This document shows, piece after piece, positions 1 through 6,767 of a stretch of 64,000 nt of DNA. Source of the DNA: Agromyces allii (GTDB taxonomy: Bacteria; Actinomycetota; Actinomycetes; Actinomycetales; Microbacteriaceae). The translations under genes and the position numbers were made by a program. The stretch's first letter is position 1. Each line of letters begins with the position of its first letter. The stretch covers positions 186,001 through 250,000 of the forward strand of contig NZ_WBIN01000012.1 of NCBI RefSeq assembly GCF_009749385.1, given 5' to 3'. The notes under the pieces were generated by a model that saw only the letters and a list, made by a program, of their open reading frames with translations, had not been told where the DNA came from and ran no database searches.

Positions 1-851
1 TGCCAGGCGGGCAGTGGGTGGTCGCGGTCGTGCTCGGCGGCGGGCTCGCGCTCGCCGTGTTCTGCCTGCACCGCATCGCCGTGCACGACCACGCGTACCG
101 CACCTTCAACCTCGCGGCGCTCACGCTCGCGGCCGGTGCGATCGCGAGCATGAGCCTGACCGGCACCGGGTCGTGGTGGGCGCTGAACTTCAGCACGCTC
201 GGCACGACCGACGATGCCGCGGCCTTCTCGTTCAACGCGGGTGCCGTGCTCTCCGGGCTCGCCATGGTGCTGCTGGCGCGCGCGCTGACGAGCGGGCTCG
301 CCGCGCCGCGCTTCGGCGCCTCCGTGGTCGGCATCCGCGTGCTGCGGGTGTTCATCGTGCTGCTCGGCCTCTGTCTCGCGGGCGTCGGACTCGTGCCGAT
401 CGACACCGCGACGGCCGTGCACAACGGGTTCGCCCTCGGTGCGGCGGTGTGCTTCGCGGTGCCGGCGTTGAGCCTGCGGCTGCTGGTGCCGGCCGCACCC
501 CGCCGCCTCGTCGCGCTCTCCATCGGATTCGTCGTCGTCGAGGCCTGCGCGATGGTGTTCTACGACGGCCTGCACGTGTTCAGCCTCACCGTGTTCGAGA
601 TCGTCGCCTTCTCGCTCATCTTCATCTGGCTCATCGCGCTCACGGTCATGTCGCGCGAGCCGGGCACGATCAAGGCCACGGCGTCGGATGCCGCGGGCGC
701 GGCGCTCGCGGCCCTGCAGGTCGCACAGCGCAGCGTCTCCCGCAAGGTGAAGGTGCTGCACGTCGAGTTCCCGGCGATACTGGCCGAGGAGCGCGTGCCC
801 GACGGCACGGAGCTGGAACACGTCCCGAAGGCGAGAGGGGTCCCGCGGTGA
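1..851 (+). CDS. DUF998-like multi-spanning membrane protein (5' truncated)
   Basis: The reading frame is open to the left edge, so the start lies outside the window; the GTG at 18 is only an internal codon. About 280 residues are visible, with roughly seven hydrophobic segments, and the order and loop composition resemble DUF998 family membrane proteins. The last ~55 residues are hydrophilic and cytosolic-looking (SREPGTIKATASDAAG...). No catalytic motif is seen, so function is unknown. The stop overlaps the GTG of the next gene (GTGA), which suggests translational coupling with the small acetyltransferase. The family call is from general resemblance only. Confidence 0.6.
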   Translation, partial: PGGQWVVAVVLGGGLALAVFCLHRIAVHDHAYRTFNLAALTLAAGAIASMSLTGTGSWWALNFSTLGTTDDAAAFSFNAGAVLSGLAMVLLARALTSGLAAPRFGASVVGIRVLRVFIVLLGLCLAGVGLVPIDTATAVHNGFALGAAVCFAVPALSLRLLVPAAPRRLVALSIGFVVVEACAMVFYDGLHVFSLTVFEIVAFSLIFIWLIALTVMSREPGTIKATASDAAGAALAALQVAQRSVSRKVKVLHVEFPAILAEERVPDGTELEHVPKARGVPR

Positions 852-1156
852 GCGATGCAGAGGCTGTCGACGAGGTCGTCGAGATCGAGCGAGAGGATGC
901 CGCGCGCCGCTACGTCGTGACCGTCGACGGCGTGCAGGCGGGCGTCGCGGTGTTCGTGGCCTCGCCGTCGGCGGTGACCTTCACGCACACCGTCGTGGAT
1001 CCGGCGTTCGGCGGGCGGGGCATCGGCAGCCGACTTGCGAAGTTCGCCCTCGACGACACGGTCGCGCGCGGACTCCGCATCGTGCCGCGGTGCCCGTTCA
1101 TCGCGGCGTACCTGCGCGAACACCCCGGGTACGAGGCATCCGTCGACTGGCCCTGA
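848..1156 (+). CDS. Small GNAT-type N-acetyltransferase (YjdJ/COG2388-like)
   Basis: 102 residues. The chain carries the short-GNAT signature: a beta hairpin (YVVTVDGVQAGVA), a conserved T-H-T-V strand, and the acetyl-CoA loop FGGRGIGSRLAKFALDD, followed by 'PRCPFIAAYLREHP', which is typical of the YjdJ/GTLF3B-type minimal acetyltransferases. Substrate is unknown. GTG at 848 is chosen because it overlaps the upstream stop in a GTGA arrangement; the same frame runs far upstream but there it is a shadow of the membrane protein. The pair is probably one transcription unit. Confidence 0.8.
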   Translation: MSDAEAVDEVVEIEREDAARRYVVTVDGVQAGVAVFVASPSAVTFTHTVVDPAFGGRGIGSRLAKFALDDTVARGLRIVPRCPFIAAYLREHPGYEASVDWP

Positions 1157-1482
1157 ACATCACTCATTTACCCCTCTTTCGGGGCACTGTGCGCGGCGCC
1201 TGACGGGGATAGCATTCGAGCAGACCAGAGTCGGCCCGATACCGACCGGTCCGCCATGTGCGGGTCCGGGGACCATGACATGACTGATATTCCCTCTGGA
1301 ATGCCTCGCCGAGCTCAGTTCGGGTCGCTCGGCAGGGGGAGGCCTCCAGAGAGGCCGCGGTGGGGCGGGAGGTAGGGTTCCCGTCCCACTGTCATGTCGT
1401 CTGCCTGGTCGGTGCATGGCTGGCGCCCAGCCGACCGCATGCGCGCGCGGAGACGGCTTGCGGGCGCGCGTCGGGGTGCGCG
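1157..1482. other. Intergenic region between convergent GNAT and MarR genes, with a stem-loop
   Basis: 326 bp with no convincing gene. It contains a near-perfect inverted repeat at 1360-1389 (GTGGGGCGGGA / TCCCGTCCCAC, one G-T pair, 8-nt loop), which sits 94 nt beyond the MarR stop on the minus strand and 204 nt beyond the GNAT stop. It is a reasonable GC-rich terminator for either gene. A second short palindrome (GGCCTCCAGAGAGGCC) lies at about 1341-1356. No T tract is present, so the terminator call is tentative. Confidence 0.4.
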
Positions 1483-1956
1483 TCAGTCGCGGGACTCGGG
1501 GCCTTCGCCCACCAGTGGGTCGGCGATCGCCAGGCGCATGCGGCGGCAGAGATCGGTGAGCGCCACGAGTTCGTCGTCGTCGAGCCCGGCCCCGACGTTG
1601 CGCTCGATGGCGAGCATGTGCTCGAGTGCGACCTGACGGTACAGCGAGAAGCCGTGGTCGGTCATCGCGACGATCGTGCCGCGACCGTCGTCGGGGTCTG
1701 GCGACTTGGTGACGAGGTCTCGCGCCGCCAGTCGGTCGACCATGCGGCTCACGCTCGGCTGGCTGATGAGCACGGAGCGGTTCAGGTCCTTCAGACGCAG
1801 CCGGCGACCCGGCGACCGCGAGATGTTGAACAGCACGTCGTATTCGTTCAGCGAGATGAGCGCGGTCGGGAACGTGTCGGCCAGGGCGCGCATCACGGTG
1901 ACCTGTGCTCGGAACAGGGATTCCCAAGCGGAGACGGCGATCACTCGGTCGGCCAC
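1483..1956 (-). CDS. MarR family transcriptional regulator
   Basis: 157 residues when started at GTG 1956, which has AAGGAG four bases upstream; the longer in-frame extension to 2040 has low-complexity Arg/Ser content and is unlikely. The layout is classical MarR: a leading dimerisation helix, the winged helix with recognition helix around ISQPSVSRMVDRLAARDL, the wing acidic-glycine hairpin SPDPDDGRGTIVAMTDHG, and C-terminal dimerisation helices. Such proteins are usually ligand-released repressors of adjacent efflux or stress genes. The nearest genes give no clear target, so it may act elsewhere or on itself. Confidence 0.85.
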   Translation of the reverse strand: MADRVIAVSAWESLFRAQVTVMRALADTFPTALISLNEYDVLFNISRSPGRRLRLKDLNRSVLISQPSVSRMVDRLAARDLVTKSPDPDDGRGTIVAMTDHGFSLYRQVALEHMLAIERNVGAGLDDDELVALTDLCRRMRLAIADPLVGEGPESRD

Positions 1957-2474
1957 GCGACTCCTTCGGCTCGATGGTCGGCATTGGAGTCCGGATGCCG
2001 CGCCGATCGCGACGCAGGACTCCTCACCCAGAATAGGCAACCCCGCGCCGAATGGGCGGTCGGCCCTCGGGTTTCGCCCGGACCCGGAAACGGATGAGGG
2101 CCGGACGTAGAGGCTGACGTCCGACCCTCACCCTTGCACCAAGAGTGTCCTGCAATCACATTCCACACCGACCGCCACAGCAAACAGTCGGTGCACAACC
2201 GAATATATAACGGATAGGTAACGGGCGCTAGTTATCAATCTGTGATTTTTCGGAGACCTTCCGAAGAGTTCGCCATGAGGGACTCGGATGCGCCGATCTG
2301 CGGCGGATTTCACGACCTCTCCGGGGCTCGCCGTCGGCCCGACCGTAGGGCATCGAACGCACGACCGCGCACAGCGAACGCACGACGGCCCGCAGCGCGA
2401 GGTGCGCGGCGGGCCGTCGGGCGGTGCTCGGTCTGGCGGTATGCTCGGGAGCGCGGTGCTCGGGAGCCGCGCGC
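1957..2474. other. Long intergenic region upstream of marR, AT-rich in its centre, with stacked stem-loops
   Basis: 518 bp with no supportable gene. Two adjacent inverted repeats lie at 2071-2091 (GTTTC...GAAAC with inner CCGG pairing) and 2096-2129 (GAGGGCCGGACGT / ACGTCCGACCCTC, one mismatch, 8-nt loop). The centre (about 2150-2265) is markedly AT-rich for this genome, with TATATAA and GTTATC words, and probably holds the marR promoter on the minus strand. A further hairpin at 2383-2419 is listed separately. Confidence 0.5.
2383..2419 (-). terminator. Probable terminator of the winged-helix regulator gene
   Basis: Perfect 11-bp stem (CGACGGCCCGC / GCGGGCCGTCG) with a 15-nt loop, 55 nt beyond the stop of the minus-strand regulator gene that ends at 2475. 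The stem is GC-rich without a U tract, as many actinobacterial terminators are. Strand is inferred from the gene upstream. Confidence 0.5.
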
Positions 2475-3260
2475 TCAGTACAGGTCGGGCGAGGGCGTCG
2501 AGGCCTGGCGGATCGACACGTCGGCGTGACGGTCGAAGCGGTAGCCGACGCCGCGCACGGTGCGCACGATGTCCTGGTAGTGCGCGAGCTTGGAGCGCAG
2601 GCGACGCACGTGCACGTCGATGGTGCGCTCGCTCGGCACCTCTTCTTCACCGGCCCAGAGGTTGTCGATGAGCTCGTGGCGGTCGATCGTGCGGCCCTCG
2701 CGGAGCACGAGGAACTGGAGCAGCTCGAACTCCTTGTAGGTGAGGCCGGCCGGCTCGCCGTCGAGGAGCACGCGCTTGCGTGAGATGTCGATGATCACGC
2801 CGTTGGGGTGGCGGTCGGCGTCGGCGCGGGCGTCGCCGGCGTCGCGCTGCTTTGCGAGCGCGGCGGGGTCCTGCAGCGCGAGGCGAACGACGTCGACGTC
2901 ACGGCCGCCGGCCCCTGCCGGGGCCAGCGCGACGGCGGCGTAGGTCTCGGCCGACGGGGCGATCTCGCCGGTGAGTGCGCGAAGCGCCTCGACGATGCGG
3001 TGCAGCGTGGTGCCGTCGACGTCGGCCTTGGACTCGTCGATGCCGACGTAGAGCACGAAGCCGCGGGCCTCGGTGCCCTCGGGCACGGCGCGGACACGGG
3101 GAGCGCGGTCGGCGAGGGGAGCGGTCGGAGCGGCACCGGTCGGAGCCTGCAGCGGAGCCGCGCTGCGGATGGCCGAGCCGCTGATGCGGGGAGCCGCGGT
3201 GAGCGGGGCCTCGGTGCGAGCGGCGGTGGTGGTGCGGACGGGAGCGAGAGCGAGAGACAT
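2475..3260 (-). CDS. OmpR-type winged-helix DNA-binding protein without receiver domain
   Basis: 261 residues from ATG 3260, which has AAGGAA seven bases upstream; an in-frame ATG 36 nt further up lacks such a site. The N-terminal ~55 residues are Ala/Pro/Thr-rich and probably disordered, and the middle ~95 residues form a small alpha/beta domain (GFVLYVGIDESKADVDGTTLHRIVEALRAL) that is not a phospho-receiver. The C-terminal ~90 residues are a clear Trans_reg_C winged helix: LTYKEFELLQFLVLREGR, ELIDNLWAG, SERTIDVHVRRLRSKL and RTVRGVGYRFD. It lacks the Asp pocket, so control is not by ordinary phosphorelay. Upstream it has a cysteine-rich leader peptide and hairpins, which suggests control by cysteine supply. 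Its targets are unknown. Confidence 0.8.
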   Translation of the reverse strand: MSLALAPVRTTTAARTEAPLTAAPRISGSAIRSAAPLQAPTGAAPTAPLADRAPRVRAVPEGTEARGFVLYVGIDESKADVDGTTLHRIVEALRALTGEIAPSAETYAAVALAPAGAGGRDVDVVRLALQDPAALAKQRDAGDARADADRHPNGVIIDISRKRVLLDGEPAGLTYKEFELLQFLVLREGRTIDRHELIDNLWAGEEEVPSERTIDVHVRRLRSKLAHYQDIVRTVRGVGYRFDRHADVSIRQASTPSPDLY

Positions 3261-3294
3261 GATGGGTTCCTTGCGAGAAGAAGGTGCAGCGAAC

Positions 3295-3363
3295 ACCCCG
3301 TACGACGGGGTGGAGCGATGGCCGAGAAGGGGCCGGTGTTCGAACCCGGGTGAACGGGGTTCG
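3295..3363 (-). promoter_or_regulatory. Candidate attenuator hairpins between the leader peptide and the winged-helix gene
   Basis: Between the leader stop (3423) and the regulator start (3260) there are two perfect hairpins: 3341-3363 (CGAACCC / GGGTTCG, 9-nt loop) and 3295-3311 (ACCCCGT CGT ACGGGGT read on the minus strand). Their position between a short cysteine-rich ORF and the structural gene is what an attenuation or translational-coupling control region would show. No U tract follows, so a translational or Rho-dependent mechanism is more likely than intrinsic termination. This is inference from layout. Confidence 0.4.
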
Positions 3364-3422
3364 GGGAGTCGCTGCCGAGCGGAGAAACGATCGGCTACGG
3401 CGACTCGGCGGTCAGGTCGCGG

Positions 3423-3524
3423 TCAGCGGCACATTCGACAACACATGGAAGCACGCGCCGACATCATCATGTCGGTCGTCCTGAGGGCCTCGTGGGCGAT
3501 CAGGGTGCGTGCGGTGTCAGTCAT
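3423..3524 (-). CDS. Cysteine-rich leader peptide upstream of the winged-helix regulator
   Basis: A 33-residue ORF ending in the motif S-M-C-C-R-M-C-R before the stop. Three of the last six residues are Cys, and the tandem pair uses two TGT codons, which are rare in this GC-rich genome (Cys is nearly always TGC). Actinobacteria are known to use short ORFs with consecutive Cys codons as cysteine-responsive leaders for sulfur genes. The ATG lies 5 nt after a GACTAT hexamer with TTGACA 19 bp further up, so the mRNA may be leaderless. An internal start (MMMSARAS...) is possible. No function beyond translation sensing is expected. Confidence 0.6.
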   Translation of the reverse strand: MTDTARTLIAHEALRTTDMMMSARASMCCRMCR

Positions 3525-3867
3525 GAGCGATAGTCAATCCGACGGGTCGGGATGTGTCAATCCGTGACGGTCGCGTGACGTCTCATGACGGCGCAGACGG
3601 TGCAGGCTGCGCCGCGGCATCCGGGAGGATCAGCCAAGCCGAACGTCAGCATGGAAGAAGCTGCGAAAATCGCATTCTGAAAAAAATCTTCTACGTCTGA
3701 TTCGCGGCATGAGCCGAAACAGCCGAAGATCCTTCGGCGATCGGGGTGGGCGGTGCGCAGCATAGAGGTTCTCGGCGCCCGGTTCGCCCGCATGCTGCGA
3801 GGGCTCCGGCGAGACGGGTCGCCCGATCGGTTCGAGCAGACTCCACGACCGACCGGGCGAGCGCGGC
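3525..3867. other. Intergenic region between upp and the leader peptide; promoter, direct repeat, hairpin
   Basis: 343 bp without a gene. At 3533-3541 and 3556-3564 the 9-mer GTCAATCCG is repeated directly with a 23-bp period. On the minus strand the distal copy contributes TTGACA, a good -35, and the proximal copy adjoins the GACTAT -10, so the pair sits exactly on the leader promoter. At 3722-3738 a perfect hairpin GCCGAAG-ATC-CTTCGGC lies 130 nt beyond the upp stop and may end upp transcription. Around 3655-3690 the DNA is AT-rich (AAAAAAATCTTC). Confidence 0.45.
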
Positions 3868-4500
3868 TCAGACGGTGCCGTAGAGGCGGTCGCCGGCGTC
3901 GCCGAGGCCGGGAACGATGTAACCGTGCTCGTTGAGCCGCTCGTCGACCGCACCGAGCACGACGGTCACGTCGTGGCCCTCGAGCTCCTTCTCGATGAAG
4001 GCGAGACCCTCGGGCGCCGCGAGGATGCAGATCGCCGTGACATCCGTCGCCCCGCGCTTCAGCAGGAACTCGATGGCGGCCGCGAGTGAACCGCCCGTGG
4101 CGAGCATGGGATCGAGCACGAAGCACTGACGGCCGGTGAGGTCGTCGGGCAGGCGCTCGGCGTAGGTGGTCGGCTCGAGCGTCTCTTCGTTGCGGGCCAT
4201 GCCCAGGAACCCGACCTCGGCCGTCGGCACGAGCTTCGTCATGCCCTCGAGCATGCCGAGCCCGGCGCGGAGGATCGGCACGATGAGCGGACGCGGCTCG
4301 GCGATGCGCACGCCGGTCGTGGGCGACACGGGAGTCTGGATCTCGACCGGCTCGACCCGCACCCCGCGCGTGCCCTCGTAGGCGAGCAGGGTCATGAGTT
4401 CTTCGACGAGTGCGCGGAACACCGGTGACGGCGTGTTCACGTCGCGGAGGACCGTCAGCTTGTGGGTGATGAGCGGGTGGTCTGCAACGTGGACTCGCAT
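3868..4500 (-). CDS. upp: Uracil phosphoribosyltransferase
   Basis: 210 residues, normal for the family. It converts uracil and PRPP to UMP in pyrimidine salvage. Visible signatures include [19 protein letters not shown] at the N terminus, the substrate region [19 protein letters not shown], and the PRPP loop [20 protein letters not shown]; the chain ends [20 protein letters not shown] 4500 has no Shine-Dalgarno site but lies 7 nt after TAGACT on the minus strand, so it is probably translated from a leaderless mRNA. It is divergent from tadA with only 43 bp between starts, and the two -10 elements overlap. Confidence 0.97.
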   Translation of the reverse strand: MRVHVADHPLITHKLTVLRDVNTPSPVFRALVEELMTLLAYEGTRGVRVEPVEIQTPVSPTTGVRIAEPRPLIVPILRAGLGMLEGMTKLVPTAEVGFLGMARNEETLEPTTYAERLPDDLTGRQCFVLDPMLATGGSLAAAIEFLLKRGATDVTAICILAAPEGLAFIEKELEGHDVTVVLGAVDERLNEHGYIVPGLGDAGDRLYGTV

Positions 4501-4543
4501 AGGCTCGAGTCTAGTTTGCGGCGTCGTCGCAGAGGGAGGGCCG

Positions 4544-5032
4544 ATGGAGCAGCAGATCCATCGCGAATGGATGCAGGCCGCACTCGCCGAGGCCGCGCTC
4601 GCGCCCGCCACGGGCGACGTGCCGGTCGGTGCGATCGTCGTCGACGGCGAGGGCCGGGTGATCGCCGCGCGCCACAACGAGCGCGAGCTCACCGGTGATC
4701 CGACGGCGCACGCCGAGGTGCTCGCGCTGCGCGACGCCGCCGCCGAGCACGGGGAGTGGCGGCTCGAGGGCTGCACGCTCGTCGTCACGCTCGAGCCGTG
4801 CGTGATGTGCGCCGGTGCGATCCTCGCCGCACGCGTGCCGACCGTGGTCTTCGGCGCCTGGGACGACAAGGCGGGCGCCGCCGGCTCGCTCTACGACGTG
4901 CTGCGCGACCGGCGGCTCAACCATCGCGTCGAGGTCTACGCCGGTGTCGAGGCGGATGTCGCGGCGTCGCAGCTGCTGGCCTTCTTCGGCGACGCCGAGC
5001 ACCGCCCGTCGTCGTCTTCGCCGGTCGAGTAG
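4544..5032 (+). CDS. tadA: tRNA-specific adenosine deaminase (A34 to inosine)
   Basis: 162 residues. This zinc deaminase converts the wobble adenosine of tRNA-Arg(ACG) to inosine. The zinc site and catalytic acid are present as H56-A-E58 ([12 protein letters not shown]) and P-C86-V-M-C89-AGA. The fold follows the TadA pattern through [20 protein letters not shown] 4544 is preceded by GAGGGAGGG at a good spacing. The TAG stop (5030-5032) lies inside a short repeat-derived palindrome shared with the convergent amidotransferase gene. Divergent from upp. Confidence 0.95.
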   Translation: MEQQIHREWMQAALAEAALAPATGDVPVGAIVVDGEGRVIAARHNERELTGDPTAHAEVLALRDAAAEHGEWRLEGCTLVVTLEPCVMCAGAILAARVPTVVFGAWDDKAGAAGSLYDVLRDRRLNHRVEVYAGVEADVAASQLLAFFGDAEHRPSSSSPVE

Positions 5033-5042
5033 CGAGCGCTAC
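5021..5042. repeat. Copy of the GGTCGAGTAG-type intergenic palindrome, spanning two stop codons
   Basis: The sequence GGTCGAGTAGCGAGCGCTAC contains a perfect hairpin, GTAGCG AG CGCTAC, at 5029-5042. It supplies the TAG of tadA on the plus strand (5030-5032) and the TAG of the amidotransferase gene on the minus strand (5039-5041). The word GGTCGAGTAG recurs in the large palindrome at 50973-51053, and shortened relatives occur at 24245 and 25101. It probably serves as a bidirectional terminator as well. Confidence 0.55.
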
Positions 5043-5785
5043 GCGGCGGAGTGGCCCCGGTCGCGGGCTTCGAGTCCGGCGAGGTACTCGCCGAGCAGGG
5101 CGGCCGACGCGGCTTCGGCGGGCGCGCCGTACGACGCGCGCTCCTCGCGCAGGCGCTCGGTGCTGAGTCCGTAGGCGGGCAGCTCGTCGCCCCAGGCGTC
5201 GAGCCACTCCTCGTGGATCTCGGTCGTCACCTCGGGGTGGAACTGCACCGCGAGCAGCCACTCGTCGCGCCGGAACGCCTGGTTCTCGTACTGGGGCGAC
5301 TCGGCGAGCCGCTCGACGCCCTCGGGCAGGTCGAACGTGTCGCCGTGCCACTGCACGGTCGGCACCCCGGCGAAGTGCCGCACGGGAGAGTCGGCGCCGG
5401 CCTCGGTCGGCGCGACCTCGAGCCAGCCGACCTCCTTGCGCTCGCCGGGGTACACCCGCGCGCCGAGTGCGGCGGCGAGCAGTTGCGCTCCGAGGCAGAC
5501 GCCGAAGATCGGCGCCTCGGCCTCGATGCGCGCCTGGAGCAGGCGCAGCTCGTCGGCCAGGTAGGGGTAGCGGTCGGTCTCGTACGCGCCTTCCTCGCCG
5601 CCGAGCACGACGACGAGGTCGGCGGCCAACGGGTCGAGCGCGGCGACATCCGTCACCGGGGCGTCGATCGTGGCCACGTCGTAGCCGTGCGCCGCGAGCG
5701 TCGGACCGAGGTTGCCGAGGCCGATCGCGAAGTCGTGCCGCAGCACGAGGGCCGTGCGACGTGCGGATGCCGCGGCATCCGTCAT
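5039..5785 (-). CDS. Class I glutamine amidotransferase (GMP-synthase-like)
   Basis: 248 residues. The triad of a class I amidotransferase is visible: nucleophile Cys in the elbow FGVCLGAQLLAAALGA, and His-Glu in QFHPEVTTEIHEEW; WHGDTFDLPEG is also typical of stand-alone GMP-synthase-like amidotransferases (PuuD/YfeJ type). No synthetase domain is attached, so it may hydrolyse a gamma-glutamyl compound or supply ammonia to an unknown partner. ATG 5785 overlaps the stop of the cation transporter in an ATGA arrangement, so the two are co-translated. A link between them is not established. Confidence 0.85.
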   Translation of the reverse strand: MTDAAASARRTALVLRHDFAIGLGNLGPTLAAHGYDVATIDAPVTDVAALDPLAADLVVVLGGEEGAYETDRYPYLADELRLLQARIEAEAPIFGVCLGAQLLAAALGARVYPGERKEVGWLEVAPTEAGADSPVRHFAGVPTVQWHGDTFDLPEGVERLAESPQYENQAFRRDEWLLAVQFHPEVTTEIHEEWLDAWGDELPAYGLSTERLREERASYGAPAEAASAALLGEYLAGLEARDRGHSAA

Positions 5786-6744
5786 TCGAGGCCCTTGATG
5801 ACGATCGCGTCGGTGGGCGGCGCGACGAGGTTCGGGTCGACGTAGACGTCGGGCTCGATGTAGATGATGCGGGCCGACGGGACGGCCGTGCGGATGCGCT
5901 GCTCGATGACGTTGGTCGCGGCGGCGACCTCGAGCAGCGGCTGGTCGGAGGCGAACCCGAGCTTCGCGGCGACGAGCAGCTCGTCGGGGCCGAGGTACAG
6001 GGTCTTCATGTGGATGATGCGCTCGATCTCGGGGCCGGCGTTGATGGCGGCCTCGATCTTCGAGACGTCGTCGTCGGTCGCGCCCTCGCCGACGAGCAGG
6101 CTCTTCGTCTCGACGCCGAGGATGACCGCGACGAGCACGAGCAGCGTGCCGATCGCGAGGGTGCCGACGGCGTCGTACGTCGGGTCGCCGGTGATGACCG
6201 TGAGGCCGACGCCGAGCAGGGCGAACACCAGGCCGGTGAGGGCGGCGACGTCTTCGAGCAGCACGACGGGCAGCTCGGGGGCCTTCGCGCGCCGCACGAA
6301 CTGCACCCAGCTCTGCGCGCCGCGCAGCGGGTTCGACTCCTTGATCGCCGTGCGGAGCGAGAACGACTCGAGCACGATGGCGACCGCCAGCACGAGGAGG
6401 GGAAGCCACGCGTTGGTGAGCTCGTGCGGGTGCGTCAGCTTCTCGATGCCCTCGTAGATCGAGAACACGCCGCCGACCGAGAACAGGATGATCGACACGA
6501 CGAAGGCGTACACGTAGCGTTCGCGGCCGTAGCCGAACGGGTGCTCCTTGTCGGCCGACTTCTTCGCCTTGCGGCCGCCGAGCATGAGCAGCAGCTGGTT
6601 GCCCGAGTCGGCGACCGAGTGGATGGCCTCGGCGAGCATCGACGCGGAGCCCGAGAAGAACCATGCGATGAATTTGGTGATGGCGATGCCGAGGTTCGCG
6701 AGGAATGCCGCGACGATCGCCTTGCTGCCGCCTGATGCGCTCAT
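5782..6744 (-). CDS. Cation diffusion facilitator family transporter
   Basis: 320 residues with six predicted membrane segments and a C-terminal cytosolic domain. The first metal-site helix reads MLAEAIHSVADSGNQ and the second LPVVLLEDVAALTGLVFAL. The connecting loop (GRKAKKSADKEHPFGYGRERYVYAF) and the second site (E-D rather than H-D) resemble the SLC30A9-like branch of CDF proteins, whose metal is uncertain (zinc or manganese). ATG 6744 has no ribosome site but lies six bases after TAGGAT, the minus-strand half of the palindrome ATCCTAGGAT, so the mRNA is probably leaderless. Divergent from proC by 23 bp. Confidence 0.9.
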   Translation of the reverse strand: MSASGGSKAIVAAFLANLGIAITKFIAWFFSGSASMLAEAIHSVADSGNQLLLMLGGRKAKKSADKEHPFGYGRERYVYAFVVSIILFSVGGVFSIYEGIEKLTHPHELTNAWLPLLVLAVAIVLESFSLRTAIKESNPLRGAQSWVQFVRRAKAPELPVVLLEDVAALTGLVFALLGVGLTVITGDPTYDAVGTLAIGTLLVLVAVILGVETKSLLVGEGATDDDVSKIEAAINAGPEIERIIHMKTLYLGPDELLVAAKLGFASDQPLLEVAAATNVIEQRIRTAVPSARIIYIEPDVYVDPNLVAPPTDAIVIKGLE

Positions 6745-6750
6745 GCGCCA

Positions 6751-6760
6751 ATCCTAGGAT
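6751..6760. promoter_or_regulatory. Bidirectional overlapping -10 element for the CDF transporter and proC
   Basis: The 10-bp perfect palindrome ATCCTAGGAT holds TAGGAT on each strand, overlapping by CCTAGG/TA. On the plus strand TAGGAT ends 7 nt before the proC ATG (6768). On the minus strand it ends 6 nt before the transporter ATG (6744). Only 23 bp separate the two start codons, so both mRNAs should be leaderless and the two polymerases should compete for the same bases. The promoter is inferred from spacing; no -35 consensus is required to lie outside the coding regions. Confidence 0.5.
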
Positions 6761-6767
6761 GGGACGC

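Noticed and set aside
14..847. Arg-rich plus-strand frame ahead of the small GNAT gene
   Set aside because: It is in frame with the GNAT gene but overlaps the membrane protein and is almost only Arg/Ala/Pro; the real start is GTG 848.
3311..3363. tRNA-Ser-like words (GGAGCGATGGCCGAG ... GTTCGAACCC)
   Set aside because: The acceptor ends do not pair, there is no anticodon arm at the right distance, and the apparent T arm has mismatches. The GTTCGAACCC piece is one arm of a simple hairpin.
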